This document shows, piece after piece, positions 43,245-51,475 of a stretch of DNA of 64,000 bases (the stretch's first letter is position 1; every line of letters starts with the position of its first letter). The notes under the pieces are model-generated. The model was not told the origin of the DNA and ran no database searches. It saw nothing but the letters and a program-made list of their open reading frames with translations. Origin of the DNA: [Flexibacter] sp. ATCC 35103 (GTDB lineage: Bacteria; Bacteroidota; Bacteroidia; Flavobacteriales; Flavobacteriaceae); the NCBI RefSeq assembly GCF_001975985.1, contig NZ_MTQF01000008.1, positions 124,001 to 188,000 of the forward strand, given 5' to 3'. A program made the position numbers and the translations under genes.

Positions 43245-45793
43245 GATTCTATTATATATTTTTTACCTTTTACAAAATCATCTTTTCTGTCCAAAATATT
43301 ATATGTGTCTTTATATTGTACTTGATTGTTTTTACCTTTTGCAGTTATAATACATACAATATTAATTCCCATAAAATCACATTTAGCTTCTACAAAAGTT
43401 CCTTTTTTATCATGTCCTATACTAGCTTTAGGCTTTATAGATGTAACAGCATATGCTTCCGCTTGAATCTCACCATCTACACTGAAAATAATAGCATTTA
43501 AATTTATTTTAACTTTCCCGGACAAAACTAATTTTATTCCAAGTTCACCATTTAAATTTAAATTAGAACCGCCTTTTTCGGCAAGTGCATATTCTAATTC
43601 TACGTTTACTTGTCCAAATATTGTGAGCATAAAATTTAATTCTGCCCCAGCAGCATTTAATGCTATCTCAATTGCTTTTACAGCCTGCCCAAAGGCAGGA
43701 ACGTAGGAAACTGCAGCAATAATATCTAATGAAACATCACCTTTTAACAAGGGATTAAATCTTAAGGCAACCTTTCCATCAGTATAAACCTCATTTGTTT
43801 CATCTTTTATTGCAACTTGCCATTTACCTCCAACACTAATGGCAGGATAGTCAATTGTACCAATAATTGGTGATTTTAAAATTTTCCCAATTCCCTTTAC
43901 AGCGCTCTTATGCCCGGAATTTATTTTATCAATATTGGTTAATGTATCTAAACCTTCTTTCAAGGACAAAAGCAGTTCTAAGAATTTTTTTATTTTCTGA
44001 GCATATTTATCTGCTAATTCTATTTCCTCACCTTTATTATATTCGGCTTTTAGGACTAACTGAAATTCTAAATCCATACCATTAGCTCTTTTCTCCATTC
44101 CATAGGTATTAATTCGTCCTGCTTTTTTAGCTTTTTCAAAAGAATCACTATGTCTGGATTGAGGTTTTTTCTCAACCTTTTCTTCATCGCTGTTTCTAGG
44201 GTAGTTTGGAAGATTTGTATGTGTATACTGTTCAGGTCCTTTCATACCAAATCTGAAATCAAGAGCCCACTTTACATCAGGATAAGCAATTATACTTATT
44301 CCTTTCTCATATCGGCAAGATAAGGCTCTTAGTTCTAAAGCATGTTTGTTATCGTCTCGTAAACTAACAGGCCAAATATATTCTAACATGTTAAAAGAGG
44401 TCTTCTCTATAAGATTATCATTACTAGGATGATAGTTAAATGCTGCTTTGAAATTTAATGTTTTGCCATTATTGTTCGTTATTTTGTAATTTTCAGGTGT
44501 TTTTAATATGTTTATAGAAGTTTTTTTGTGATCATTAGATTTTCCATCAAATCGACATTCTTCTGTATTAAGGTTCATTAATTCTATTGCATAATCTTTA
44601 AAGTGATCTGTATCTGCACAAATAATAGGTATGTTATATGCAAGAGGAGTAACCATATTATTTTCTTTAAAAACAATTCTGTTTTTTTCTTTTTCGGTTT
44701 CAGGAATTACTTTAAGCTCAATTTCAGTATACTTGCAATGATCAAAATGCGCCACATTGGTCTCAACATTCCCGACAATGAGTGGCATATTTGTGGCAGG
44801 AATTGGTTGCTGATCGAGTGAAATACTTTTTTCATCTTTACTCACTTGCAAATAACTTCTGCTAAAACCGGTAAAAAAAGTTCCTGTTTTTATAGATTTT
44901 ATAATAGGAAATATTTTCAAATTTTCTCCCGCGGTCTTTATCCAGGCATTATCAAGTACTACCTCTATTTCTATTTTTTGAGCGTAATTTACTGGAGCAT
45001 CATCTATGGTTAAAGTACCAGATATACCTTTTTTATTAATATCATTAGATTTTAATTTATAAACTTTTACTTCGCGAGTAAAAAAATCTTTTCCTGAAAT
45101 TTTTAATTTATCATTAGGAGTAAATACATCGCTATCTGCCAAATGCACCTCGACTTCCTGACCATAAAGTCCGGCTGTATAAATATGTAATATAACCTTA
45201 GATCCAAAAGCTACTTTTGTGGTCTGATTGATAGTCTCATATCTCAAATCTGTCCATTCTGCACGAACAATCTCAGACACACCTTCTGCCTGCACATACA
45301 TTCCGAAGGGATATGTTCCTTTTGGCTTATCTTGTTCATGCCATGCCTCGAGCCATGCCATACCTCCGCCTTCTAATAGTTTTGGAAATGAGATACTATC
45401 ATGAATGCCTTTTTTAAAATCAACATTACGTGTTATTTTACTGGAATCTAATTCATTATAAACCAATTGCCAAGTCCAGTTTAAGTCGTCAAATTTCTTT
45501 AAACGTTCATTATATAGCTTTTGTTTTTCATTATATTTTTTAACATCGATATTATATTGTTTTACATCAACATCATAATTCCATCTTGCTGTTTCGCTTA
45601 GTTTACTATATTCTTCCTTAGATAATTCTGTTATAGATTTAGGGGCTATGGGTTTTTGTTTTTTTAAGTCCTCTATTTCCTTTATCGCTATATTAAAAGA
45701 TCCTGCTTTTTTTAATACTAAACTGTTTAGTCTAGGATCATATTTTTGTCCTTCTTCTACCTTTTTTGGTATGATATGTACTTGCTTTTCCAT
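43241..45793 (-). CDS. putative T6SS effector of unknown activity (module A)
   Basis: An 850-residue protein without signal peptide, encoded 9 bp behind the free DUF4280 PAAR-like protein. The N-terminus (about 1-110) is helical and charged; about 130-520 has beta-sandwich segments like the carrier region of the 1409-residue effector (YPFGMYVQAEGVS, KVILHIYTAGLYGQEVEVHL). The C-terminal 166 residues (685-850) start with amphipathic, Gly/Ala-rich segments (LDIIAAVSYVPAFGQAVKAI and LNAAGAELNFMLTIFG) and continue as alternating strands. This could insert into membranes. Membrane proteins are encoded downstream. The activity is unknown; the effector call rests on context. Confidence 0.68.
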   Translation of the reverse strand: MEKQVHIIPKKVEEGQKYDPRLNSLVLKKAGSFNIAIKEIEDLKKQKPIAPKSITELSKEEYSKLSETARWNYDVDVKQYNIDVKKYNEKQKLYNERLKKFDDLNWTWQLVYNELDSSKITRNVDFKKGIHDSISFPKLLEGGGMAWLEAWHEQDKPKGTYPFGMYVQAEGVSEIVRAEWTDLRYETINQTTKVAFGSKVILHIYTAGLYGQEVEVHLADSDVFTPNDKLKISGKDFFTREVKVYKLKSNDINKKGISGTLTIDDAPVNYAQKIEIEVVLDNAWIKTAGENLKIFPIIKSIKTGTFFTGFSRSYLQVSKDEKSISLDQQPIPATNMPLIVGNVETNVAHFDHCKYTEIELKVIPETEKEKNRIVFKENNMVTPLAYNIPIICADTDHFKDYAIELMNLNTEECRFDGKSNDHKKTSINILKTPENYKITNNNGKTLNFKAAFNYHPSNDNLIEKTSFNMLEYIWPVSLRDDNKHALELRALSCRYEKGISIIAYPDVKWALDFRFGMKGPEQYTHTNLPNYPRNSDEEKVEKKPQSRHSDSFEKAKKAGRINTYGMEKRANGMDLEFQLVLKAEYNKGEEIELADKYAQKIKKFLELLLSLKEGLDTLTNIDKINSGHKSAVKGIGKILKSPIIGTIDYPAISVGGKWQVAIKDETNEVYTDGKVALRFNPLLKGDVSLDIIAAVSYVPAFGQAVKAIEIALNAAGAELNFMLTIFGQVNVELEYALAEKGGSNLNLNGELGIKLVLSGKVKINLNAIIFSVDGEIQAEAYAVTSIKPKASIGHDKKGTFVEAKCDFMGINIVCIITAKGKNNQVQYKDTYNILDRKDDFVKGKKYIIES

Positions 45794-45802
45794 CTAATTT
45801 GA

Positions 45803-46291
45803 TTATAAATTATTAGGTATCTTTAAAATCTCATTTTCTGAATCATCTAAATCGAAGCCAGGAAATAACTCAGTTGTAACTTCAGGACTGGTATTTTTTA
45901 CATTTTGTTTACTTAGTTCAGCCACCTGTCCGTGATTTTTAATGGTTATGCAATCAGGCCCTCCTATTGGGCAGGTAGCTTTACTGTCTTCAAGCAGTAT
46001 TTTTCCTTGGTTTGAAAGGGTAACTTCTTGGTAAAAACCACTCCATTCTGTAATTACGGCCTGGCAAGGCTTGTAACTAGAACCCATGGGCTGCTTTTTG
46101 CATTTGCCAAAGGTGTTTGCTTCCAGGGTTTGCCCAATTTCTTTAGTGGTCGCAATAAGTTTTTTAGACCCATCTTTGTCATTGCCATAATGTTTAGAGT
46201 GCGTTTTTACCTGTAAAACATCAGTTTTAGGTGCTTCGCTAAACTTACATTGGCAAGTAGCTCCATGTACAACTACGTGTTTTTCTGCCAT
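45803..46291 (-). CDS. DUF4280 PAAR-like spike-tip protein
   Basis: A 162-residue protein whose first ~130 residues are a DUF4280 domain: HGATCQCKF, FGKCKKQPMGSSYKPCQ, TCPIGGPDC, with the conserved Cys ligands. It corresponds to residues 1-133 of the 1409-residue effector. The last 30 residues are acidic and non-conserved. It would sit on the VgrG tip and link it to the 850-residue protein encoded next. The LysM adaptor-like gene lies 30 bp upstream. Confidence 0.9.
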   Translation of the reverse strand: MAEKHVVVHGATCQCKFSEAPKTDVLQVKTHSKHYGNDKDGSKKLIATTKEIGQTLEANTFGKCKKQPMGSSYKPCQAVITEWSGFYQEVTLSNQGKILLEDSKATCPIGGPDCITIKNHGQVAELSKQNVKNTSPEVTTELFPGFDLDDSENEILKIPNNL

Positions 46292-46321
46292 TTTTTTATT
46301 TTTTTAAATTCAAACAAAAAT

Positions 46322-47371
46322 TTATAGTTGATATATTTCTACCTGAATTTTGTTGTTTTTTTTGTCGCTTATTTTGGTATTATAAGTTCCTATTATAGAA
46401 AATATGCTGTTATCAGAACTATTGAGTTTATATTGTACATCTCCCTCAGAATGTATGAATTGAATATTAGGACGGTCTTTTTCTAATACCGTTTTGTTTT
46501 GCAAAACTTCATCAAAACTTCTGTGGTCTGTCATTTTTCCTGCATGATTGATGATCACTTTACCGCTTCTAGTATAGAGGTCTTGCAGGGTTTGTGTTAT
46601 TTCATATTCTACTAATCTCTTCGATAAAAAGGGTACTTTGGTTGTGTATTGAATTTCTTTTTTTTCAGGATAATAATTATATATAGGCTTAAAAAACAGA
46701 TTGAAAAACCAATTATTTGATAATATTCCTAACAAGTCTTTTTCGTTATTAAAGTACAAGTCTGCTTTTTTTATAATAGCATCTGACTGCTCTTTTTTAT
46801 AATATTGTGTTAGTTCTTCTTTATTAGCAAGCCAGCGTTCTTTGATTTCTTTATGGTTCGCAATTGCTTTTATTTCTCCAGCATGGCTAATTCGCAGCTC
46901 AATAGGAAACATATTTTGGGCAATTTTATCTAAAAGTTGTTCTACTGCAACATCAGGCATTTTATGGTTTACATATACTTGTTTGCGATTTATTTCTATA
47001 ATTTTAAAATTAAAGTCATTTTCTTTATAAACCGCCTCTACCTCATAATGAATCTTGTTTTTTAGATGATCTCCCTCATAATTTTTAAGACTGTAACCAT
47101 ATTTTTTTGGAGTATAAAAGCTAGTAGAAAATATATTTCGTCCTGTTTCTCTTTTAACCTCTTTTTCAGGCGATTGTTCTTCTAATACATCAGAATAAAC
47201 ATAAATCTCCGTCAAGTGTTTAGGAAACTTGCTTCTTATTTTATCCCAGAATCCAGCTTTAGCATTGTGTACCTCTTTTAAGTATTCTGTCTGAATATTT
47301 AATTTTTTGGCAACACTCTCCAATGTATCTCCTTCTTGTATTGGATATTTTGTAAGATAAATTAGTTTCAT
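46322..47371 (-). CDS. LysM-domain protein, putative T6SS effector adaptor
   Basis: A 349-residue protein without signal peptide. Residues about 8-50 are a LysM domain (IQEGDTLESVAKKLNIQTEYLKEVHNA). About 130-260 match the 263-residue protein at 38398. The C-terminus is beta-rich (KVIINHAGKMTDHRSF). Without export signal the LysM domain would not reach the wall by itself; LysM modules also occur in T6SS and phage tail proteins as structural pieces. It precedes the free DUF4280 gene, which supports a role in loading the spike tip. Confidence 0.72.
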   Translation of the reverse strand: MKLIYLTKYPIQEGDTLESVAKKLNIQTEYLKEVHNAKAGFWDKIRSKFPKHLTEIYVYSDVLEEQSPEKEVKRETGRNIFSTSFYTPKKYGYSLKNYEGDHLKNKIHYEVEAVYKENDFNFKIIEINRKQVYVNHKMPDVAVEQLLDKIAQNMFPIELRISHAGEIKAIANHKEIKERWLANKEELTQYYKKEQSDAIIKKADLYFNNEKDLLGILSNNWFFNLFFKPIYNYYPEKKEIQYTTKVPFLSKRLVEYEITQTLQDLYTRSGKVIINHAGKMTDHRSFDEVLQNKTVLEKDRPNIQFIHSEGDVQYKLNSSDNSIFSIIGTYNTKISDKKNNKIQVEIYQL

Positions 47372-47647
47372 TTTTTTGTTATAGTAGTTATGTCTTTCTT
47401 GATTTTTTTCAATCTTTCAGCATGGTATATTTAAATATTTAGAGACTACAATTTTTATAATATAGAATTTTTAAAAAAAATAAACATTCCATAAAAGGAT
47501 AATAATAAAAGTATAGTTTCCAAGATATACTTCTCAATTCTCTCAATTTTCCTACTCCTAATATTCTAGCACAAATTTATCACACTGCATAATATCCCTA
47601 TCAATAGAAAAAAGTCCATTATTTTCTCTCTTGTCAAAATAGTATAA

Positions 47648-48739
47648 TTAATATGGTAACGTCTTTGTAAATGTTTCCTGCGAAACAATAGCTTCTGTCA
47701 TATCGATTTCTGAAGTTGCTGTTTTTAGTTTTATCGTAATTCCCTTTGTTTCTCTTGGTTTTGTATTTCGATCAATTTCAATGATAAATTGTATTACTTC
47801 GTTAGGTTTGGTTTTTTCAAAAATTGCCATTGCCTTTTTTTCATCAAAAAACACATCGCTTTCCATGCGCCTGTCATTTATATCGTGCCAAACCACATTT
47901 AACTTTCTTGGTACAGCACGTTGCTGTATAGGCATAACATTCTTGTTTAAACTCAAAAAAATAGATTCAAATTCGCCATTGATATAATTAATTTCTAGTG
48001 TTTCTACTTTATCTTCGGTTTTCACAACAGGTGCTAAATGATATTTATTAAAAAGTTTTTCCCAGTACCCAAATGGTATTGTTCCATTTTTAATTTGATC
48101 TTTTATTTCTTGGGGTAAATCTTTAGTCATAACTCCAACCACTTTATCGATTCCATTTCTGTCTTTCATTATTTCATGTGCGATACCCCAGTCAACTTTT
48201 TCGTCTTCATGTGCCTGATAACGACCTACAATAGTCATGTTTGAAGGACTAAAAACGTATAAGACAACCATACCCCCGGGAAATAACCCTGCATTAATAG
48301 CGAAATTATAATCTTTAGCAATTCTTACTTTTTTTAATTCTTCGTCCCAAAGTGGTCTTTCGCTTCCGTTGATCATTAAAGATTCTATCTTCTCTGAATC
48401 AAGTTTAAAAATCCCAGAATAACTTTTGTTCTCCGTAAAAGACATCCAGGTAATGTCTAATGTTTTAGGAGATATTCCTGTTGCTTCTCCTGAGGATGAA
48501 CCATCATTGTCACCTAAATAGCGACTATTAATTACTCTATTAAATGGCATATAGACGTAGTCGCTTTCAGGAGTATTTCCCACTATTAAATGTCCTGAAA
48601 AAATTTCAGCTGGATAATTTTTTGGAGTGCATACGAATGCATTCCAAGAATATTTTTTTTGTTTCATATTATTTTGGCAAGAGATTAGTGTAAAATTGCA
48701 CAAAGTGATAAGTGCAATAAATTGAATTATTTTTTTCAT
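47648..48739 (-). CDS. DUF2931 family lipoprotein, copy 2 (putative Tle1 immunity)
   Basis: A 363-residue lipoprotein (LCNFTLISC/QNN, Cys21). The DUF2931 segment starts with YSWNAFVCTPKNYPAEIFSGHLIVG (cited by its first residues) and includes SSSGEATGISPKTLDITWMSF. It is a tandem copy of the gene at 48782, differing mainly around residues 125-150 and 235-250. DUF2931 lipoproteins accompany phospholipase effectors in other T6SS loci; immunity to the Tle1-type enzyme is inferred. Confidence 0.85.
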   Translation of the reverse strand: MKKIIQFIALITLCNFTLISCQNNMKQKKYSWNAFVCTPKNYPAEIFSGHLIVGNTPESDYVYMPFNRVINSRYLGDNDGSSSGEATGISPKTLDITWMSFTENKSYSGIFKLDSEKIESLMINGSERPLWDEELKKVRIAKDYNFAINAGLFPGGMVVLYVFSPSNMTIVGRYQAHEDEKVDWGIAHEIMKDRNGIDKVVGVMTKDLPQEIKDQIKNGTIPFGYWEKLFNKYHLAPVVKTEDKVETLEINYINGEFESIFLSLNKNVMPIQQRAVPRKLNVVWHDINDRRMESDVFFDEKKAMAIFEKTKPNEVIQFIIEIDRNTKPRETKGITIKLKTATSEIDMTEAIVSQETFTKTLPY

Positions 48740-48781
48740 GGTTATCCTGCTATTATTTTCTCTCTTGTCAAAATATTATAA

Positions 48782-49867
48782 TTAATATGGTAACGTCTTT
48801 GTAAATGTCTCTTGCGAAATAATAGCTTCTGTCATATCGATTTCTGAAGTTGCTGTTTTTAGTTTTATCGTAATTCCCTTTGTTTCTCTTGGTTTTGTAT
48901 TTCGATCAATTTCAATGATAAATTGTATTACTTCGTTAGGTTTGGTTTTTTCAAAAATTGCCATTGCCTTTTTTTCATCAAAATACACATCACTTTCCAT
49001 GCGCCTGTCATTTATATCGTGCCAAACGACATTTAACTTTCTTGGTACAGCACGTTGCTGTATAGGCATAACATTCTTGTTTAAACTCAAAAAAATAGAT
49101 TCAAATTCGCCATTGATATAATTAAGTTTTATCGTTTCTACTTTGTCCTCCGCTTTGACCACAGGATTTAAATGATATTTCTTGAAAAGTTTTTCCCAGT
49201 ACCCAAATGGTATTGTTCCATTTTTAATTTGATCTTTTATTTCTTGGGGTAAATCTTTAGTCATAACCCCAACTACTTTATCAATTCCTTTTCTGTCTTT
49301 CATTATTTCATGTGCGATACCCCAGTCAACTTTTTCGTCTTCATGTGCCTGATAACGACCTACAATAGTCATGTTTGAAGGACTAAAAACGTATAAGACA
49401 ACCATTCCTCCCGGAAATAAACCTGCATTAATAACAAAATGTTGATCTTTAAAGATACCCACAGTTTTGGTTTCTAAATCCCAATAAGGCCTGTCACTAC
49501 CATTGATCATTAAGGATTCTATTTTTTCTGAATCAAGTTTAAAAATTCCCGAATAGCTTTTGTTCTCCGTAAAAGACATCCAGGTAATGTCTAATGTTTT
49601 TGGGGATACTCCTGTAGCTTCTCCTGAGGATGACCCATCATTATCACCAAGATGATAACTATTGATAACATCATCGAAAGGCATATATACATAGTCACTT
49701 TCTGGATTATTACCAACTATTAAATGACCAGAAAAAATTTCTGCCGGATAATTTTTTGGAGTGCAGATGGAAGCAGTCCATGAATATTTTTTTTGTTTCA
49801 TAGCATTTTGACAAGAAGTTAAATTTAAAAACAGAAATAATAAGACGAATTGAATTGTTTTTTTCAT
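48782..49867 (-). CDS. DUF2931 family lipoprotein, copy 1 (putative Tle1 immunity)
   Basis: A 361-residue lipoprotein (FLNLTSC/QNAMKQKK, Cys19). It starts 2 bp after the phospholipase stop codon, which implies translational coupling. The body is nearly identical to that of the copy at 47648. Envelope location is right for neutralising a periplasmically delivered phospholipase. Two close copies may allow diversification. Confidence 0.86.
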   Translation of the reverse strand: MKKTIQFVLLFLFLNLTSCQNAMKQKKYSWTASICTPKNYPAEIFSGHLIVGNNPESDYVYMPFDDVINSYHLGDNDGSSSGEATGVSPKTLDITWMSFTENKSYSGIFKLDSEKIESLMINGSDRPYWDLETKTVGIFKDQHFVINAGLFPGGMVVLYVFSPSNMTIVGRYQAHEDEKVDWGIAHEIMKDRKGIDKVVGVMTKDLPQEIKDQIKNGTIPFGYWEKLFKKYHLNPVVKAEDKVETIKLNYINGEFESIFLSLNKNVMPIQQRAVPRKLNVVWHDINDRRMESDVYFDEKKAMAIFEKTKPNEVIQFIIEIDRNTKPRETKGITIKLKTATSEIDMTEAIISQETFTKTLPY

Positions 49868-49869
49868 AG

Positions 49870-51285
49870 TTATCCTGCTATTATTTTTCGTTCCCAGATA
49901 ATATTGCTTTGCGTATCTTGCCTAGGTTCCATACCTATACCATCCATATTGGCAGAGCAATGCAAATATTTATTTCTTAATTTTATTAACACATTATGAT
50001 CTCCTACCATAGTATTAAAATCATCTGCCTCTTTTTGGCTGTACCAGACCTTTTTTCTTTTTGCTTCAATTTGCTTGTTGGTATAAAACTTTAATTTAGG
50101 TTTACCTTCAAAAGCATATCCATCAATTCGCTTTTTAATGCTAGTCAATATTTTATCTTCAGAAGGTATTGCATGATATAAATTTAATTCAGTCTCATAT
50201 TTCCACGGTATTTTATATTTGCGTTTCCCAAATTCTGCCATTAGATGCAAAATTACTAAGCTATATTTGTTACTAAGGCTTTCACGAGTTCCTCTTAAAT
50301 AATAAGGAGTCAAACTGGGTAACTCTTTTAATTCAAGAGAGTTAAACCATCCTTGTTCGATTACATATTTTTTTTCTTCTTCGATTTTAGATCCGGTTTC
50401 GGTAAGTATTACAACTTCTTCTTCTCCATTTTTATATCCTCCTCCAATGTCTGAGTGACATCCAGGCAGGGTTAACTCTATACTATTGGCTCCGGCACTG
50501 GCAATATTGGTAAGCGGAAAATTAATTCTATGTTCATCTTCGGCAGTTAAATGCACTGTAAAACCCACGTTTGGTATTTTTAAAGGCACTTTATCAACAT
50601 TTATATCGTCAAAAACATTACCTCCATATGATGATACAGTATCATAAATACCTAAAAGTCGCACTTTTACTCGAATAGGGTTTGTTTTATACCCTAATAC
50701 TTTGAAAGCTTTACCTAGATAGCCAAAATCAGTACTTTTTTTATCCCTTGAACTTTTCCTTTTATTAATTTCATTTACAAAAATGCGGGCAGCTGCTGCA
50801 CCACGGCTAAAACCAAAAACATCAAGATATAAGGTACAAATATTTATTTCGCTCTTGTCAATTAGTTTTTGGGCAACATCATAGCATCCTTTTTCTACTT
50901 TTTCAAAAAGTCCTGTTTCTCCTGTACCTTTTGCCTGACCAAAAGTAAAATCGCCGTAATAATCTTTTGATCCATCCTCATTTTTATCGGGATTTTTAGT
51001 TCCAATACCTTCAACATATACAGAATAATAATGAGATGCATTATCTCTGAGATAAGATTTCTCAAGCTTATCTACATTCGTATGATCATTACCATAGCTG
51101 GTATTTGAGCCGTCATTATTTGATGCATAACTATTTTTTAGCTTAGGATTCTTTCTCCTGCCTTCAATATTTTCCCTATTGTTTGATGTTCCGTCAAAAA
51201 AAACACCCATATAAACATCATTAGGTTCTTTGTCATCTTCTTTAGGAGGCACAAAACGTGGTTCTCCAAATATTATGTTCGACAT
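49870..51285 (-). CDS. Tle1-type phospholipase effector (DUF2235)
   Basis: A 471-residue alpha/beta hydrolase. The DUF2235 hallmarks are in place: YMGVFFDGTSNN (about 25-36), GFSRGAAAAR with nucleophile Ser160, LLGIYDTVSSYG with Asp215, and LPGCHSDIGGGY with His277. This catalytic triad is that of Tle1 T6SS phospholipases, which degrade membrane phospholipids of rivals. It has no signal peptide or fused PAAR domain, so it would be delivered as cargo of VgrG. It is encoded behind VgrG and the 60-residue protein and in front of two DUF2931 lipoproteins. The effector identity is strong; the substrate is by family. Confidence 0.9.
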   Translation of the reverse strand: MSNIIFGEPRFVPPKEDDKEPNDVYMGVFFDGTSNNRENIEGRRKNPKLKNSYASNNDGSNTSYGNDHTNVDKLEKSYLRDNASHYYSVYVEGIGTKNPDKNEDGSKDYYGDFTFGQAKGTGETGLFEKVEKGCYDVAQKLIDKSEINICTLYLDVFGFSRGAAAARIFVNEINKRKSSRDKKSTDFGYLGKAFKVLGYKTNPIRVKVRLLGIYDTVSSYGGNVFDDINVDKVPLKIPNVGFTVHLTAEDEHRINFPLTNIASAGANSIELTLPGCHSDIGGGYKNGEEEVVILTETGSKIEEEKKYVIEQGWFNSLELKELPSLTPYYLRGTRESLSNKYSLVILHLMAEFGKRKYKIPWKYETELNLYHAIPSEDKILTSIKKRIDGYAFEGKPKLKFYTNKQIEAKRKKVWYSQKEADDFNTMVGDHNVLIKLRNKYLHCSANMDGIGMEPRQDTQSNIIWERKIIAG

Positions 51286-51289
51286 AGTG

Positions 51290-51472
51290 TTATGATTTAT
51301 TACCTGTTATTTGTATTTTTTTTGCTGAATACAAAGTCAGGTTTTCTTTTGTAGCCACTATTTCAACTTTTTCACTTATTTCATATAATGTTTTAGAAAA
51401 GCTGATATACTCATTTTTAATTTTTACTGTAAGGTTTTTTGCTGTTTTATTGATTGCCATAATTCGTTTCAA
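51290..51472 (-). CDS. 60-residue protein resembling the VgrG tail
   Basis: Starts at 51472 or, four codons later, at 51460 (MAINKTAKNL). The segment SKTLYEISEKVEIVATKEN, then LTLYSAKKIQI, follows the same pattern as the VgrG C-terminus encoded just upstream (SKQFAEKVDIISSSENMLLE, SSQNLVEI). It is only 3 bp behind vgrG and 4 bp before the phospholipase gene. It may be an extra beta-helical piece of the spike or a cargo connector. Small size lowers the certainty. Confidence 0.6.
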   Translation of the reverse strand: MKRIMAINKTAKNLTVKIKNEYISFSKTLYEISEKVEIVATKENLTLYSAKKIQITGNKS

Positions 51473-51475
51473 ATT

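Larger units (their letters stand above)
47619..49872 (-). repeat. tandem duplication of the DUF2931 gene
   Basis: The two units differ by scattered substitutions. Shared flanks are ATTATTTTCTCTCTTGTCAAAATA behind each gene (positions 47618-47641 and 48754-48777), cited by position. In front of the downstream copy the sequence 48742-48759 repeats the last codons of the phospholipase gene (Lys-Ile-Ile-Ala-Gly-stop), which marks the duplication joint. Confidence 0.85.
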
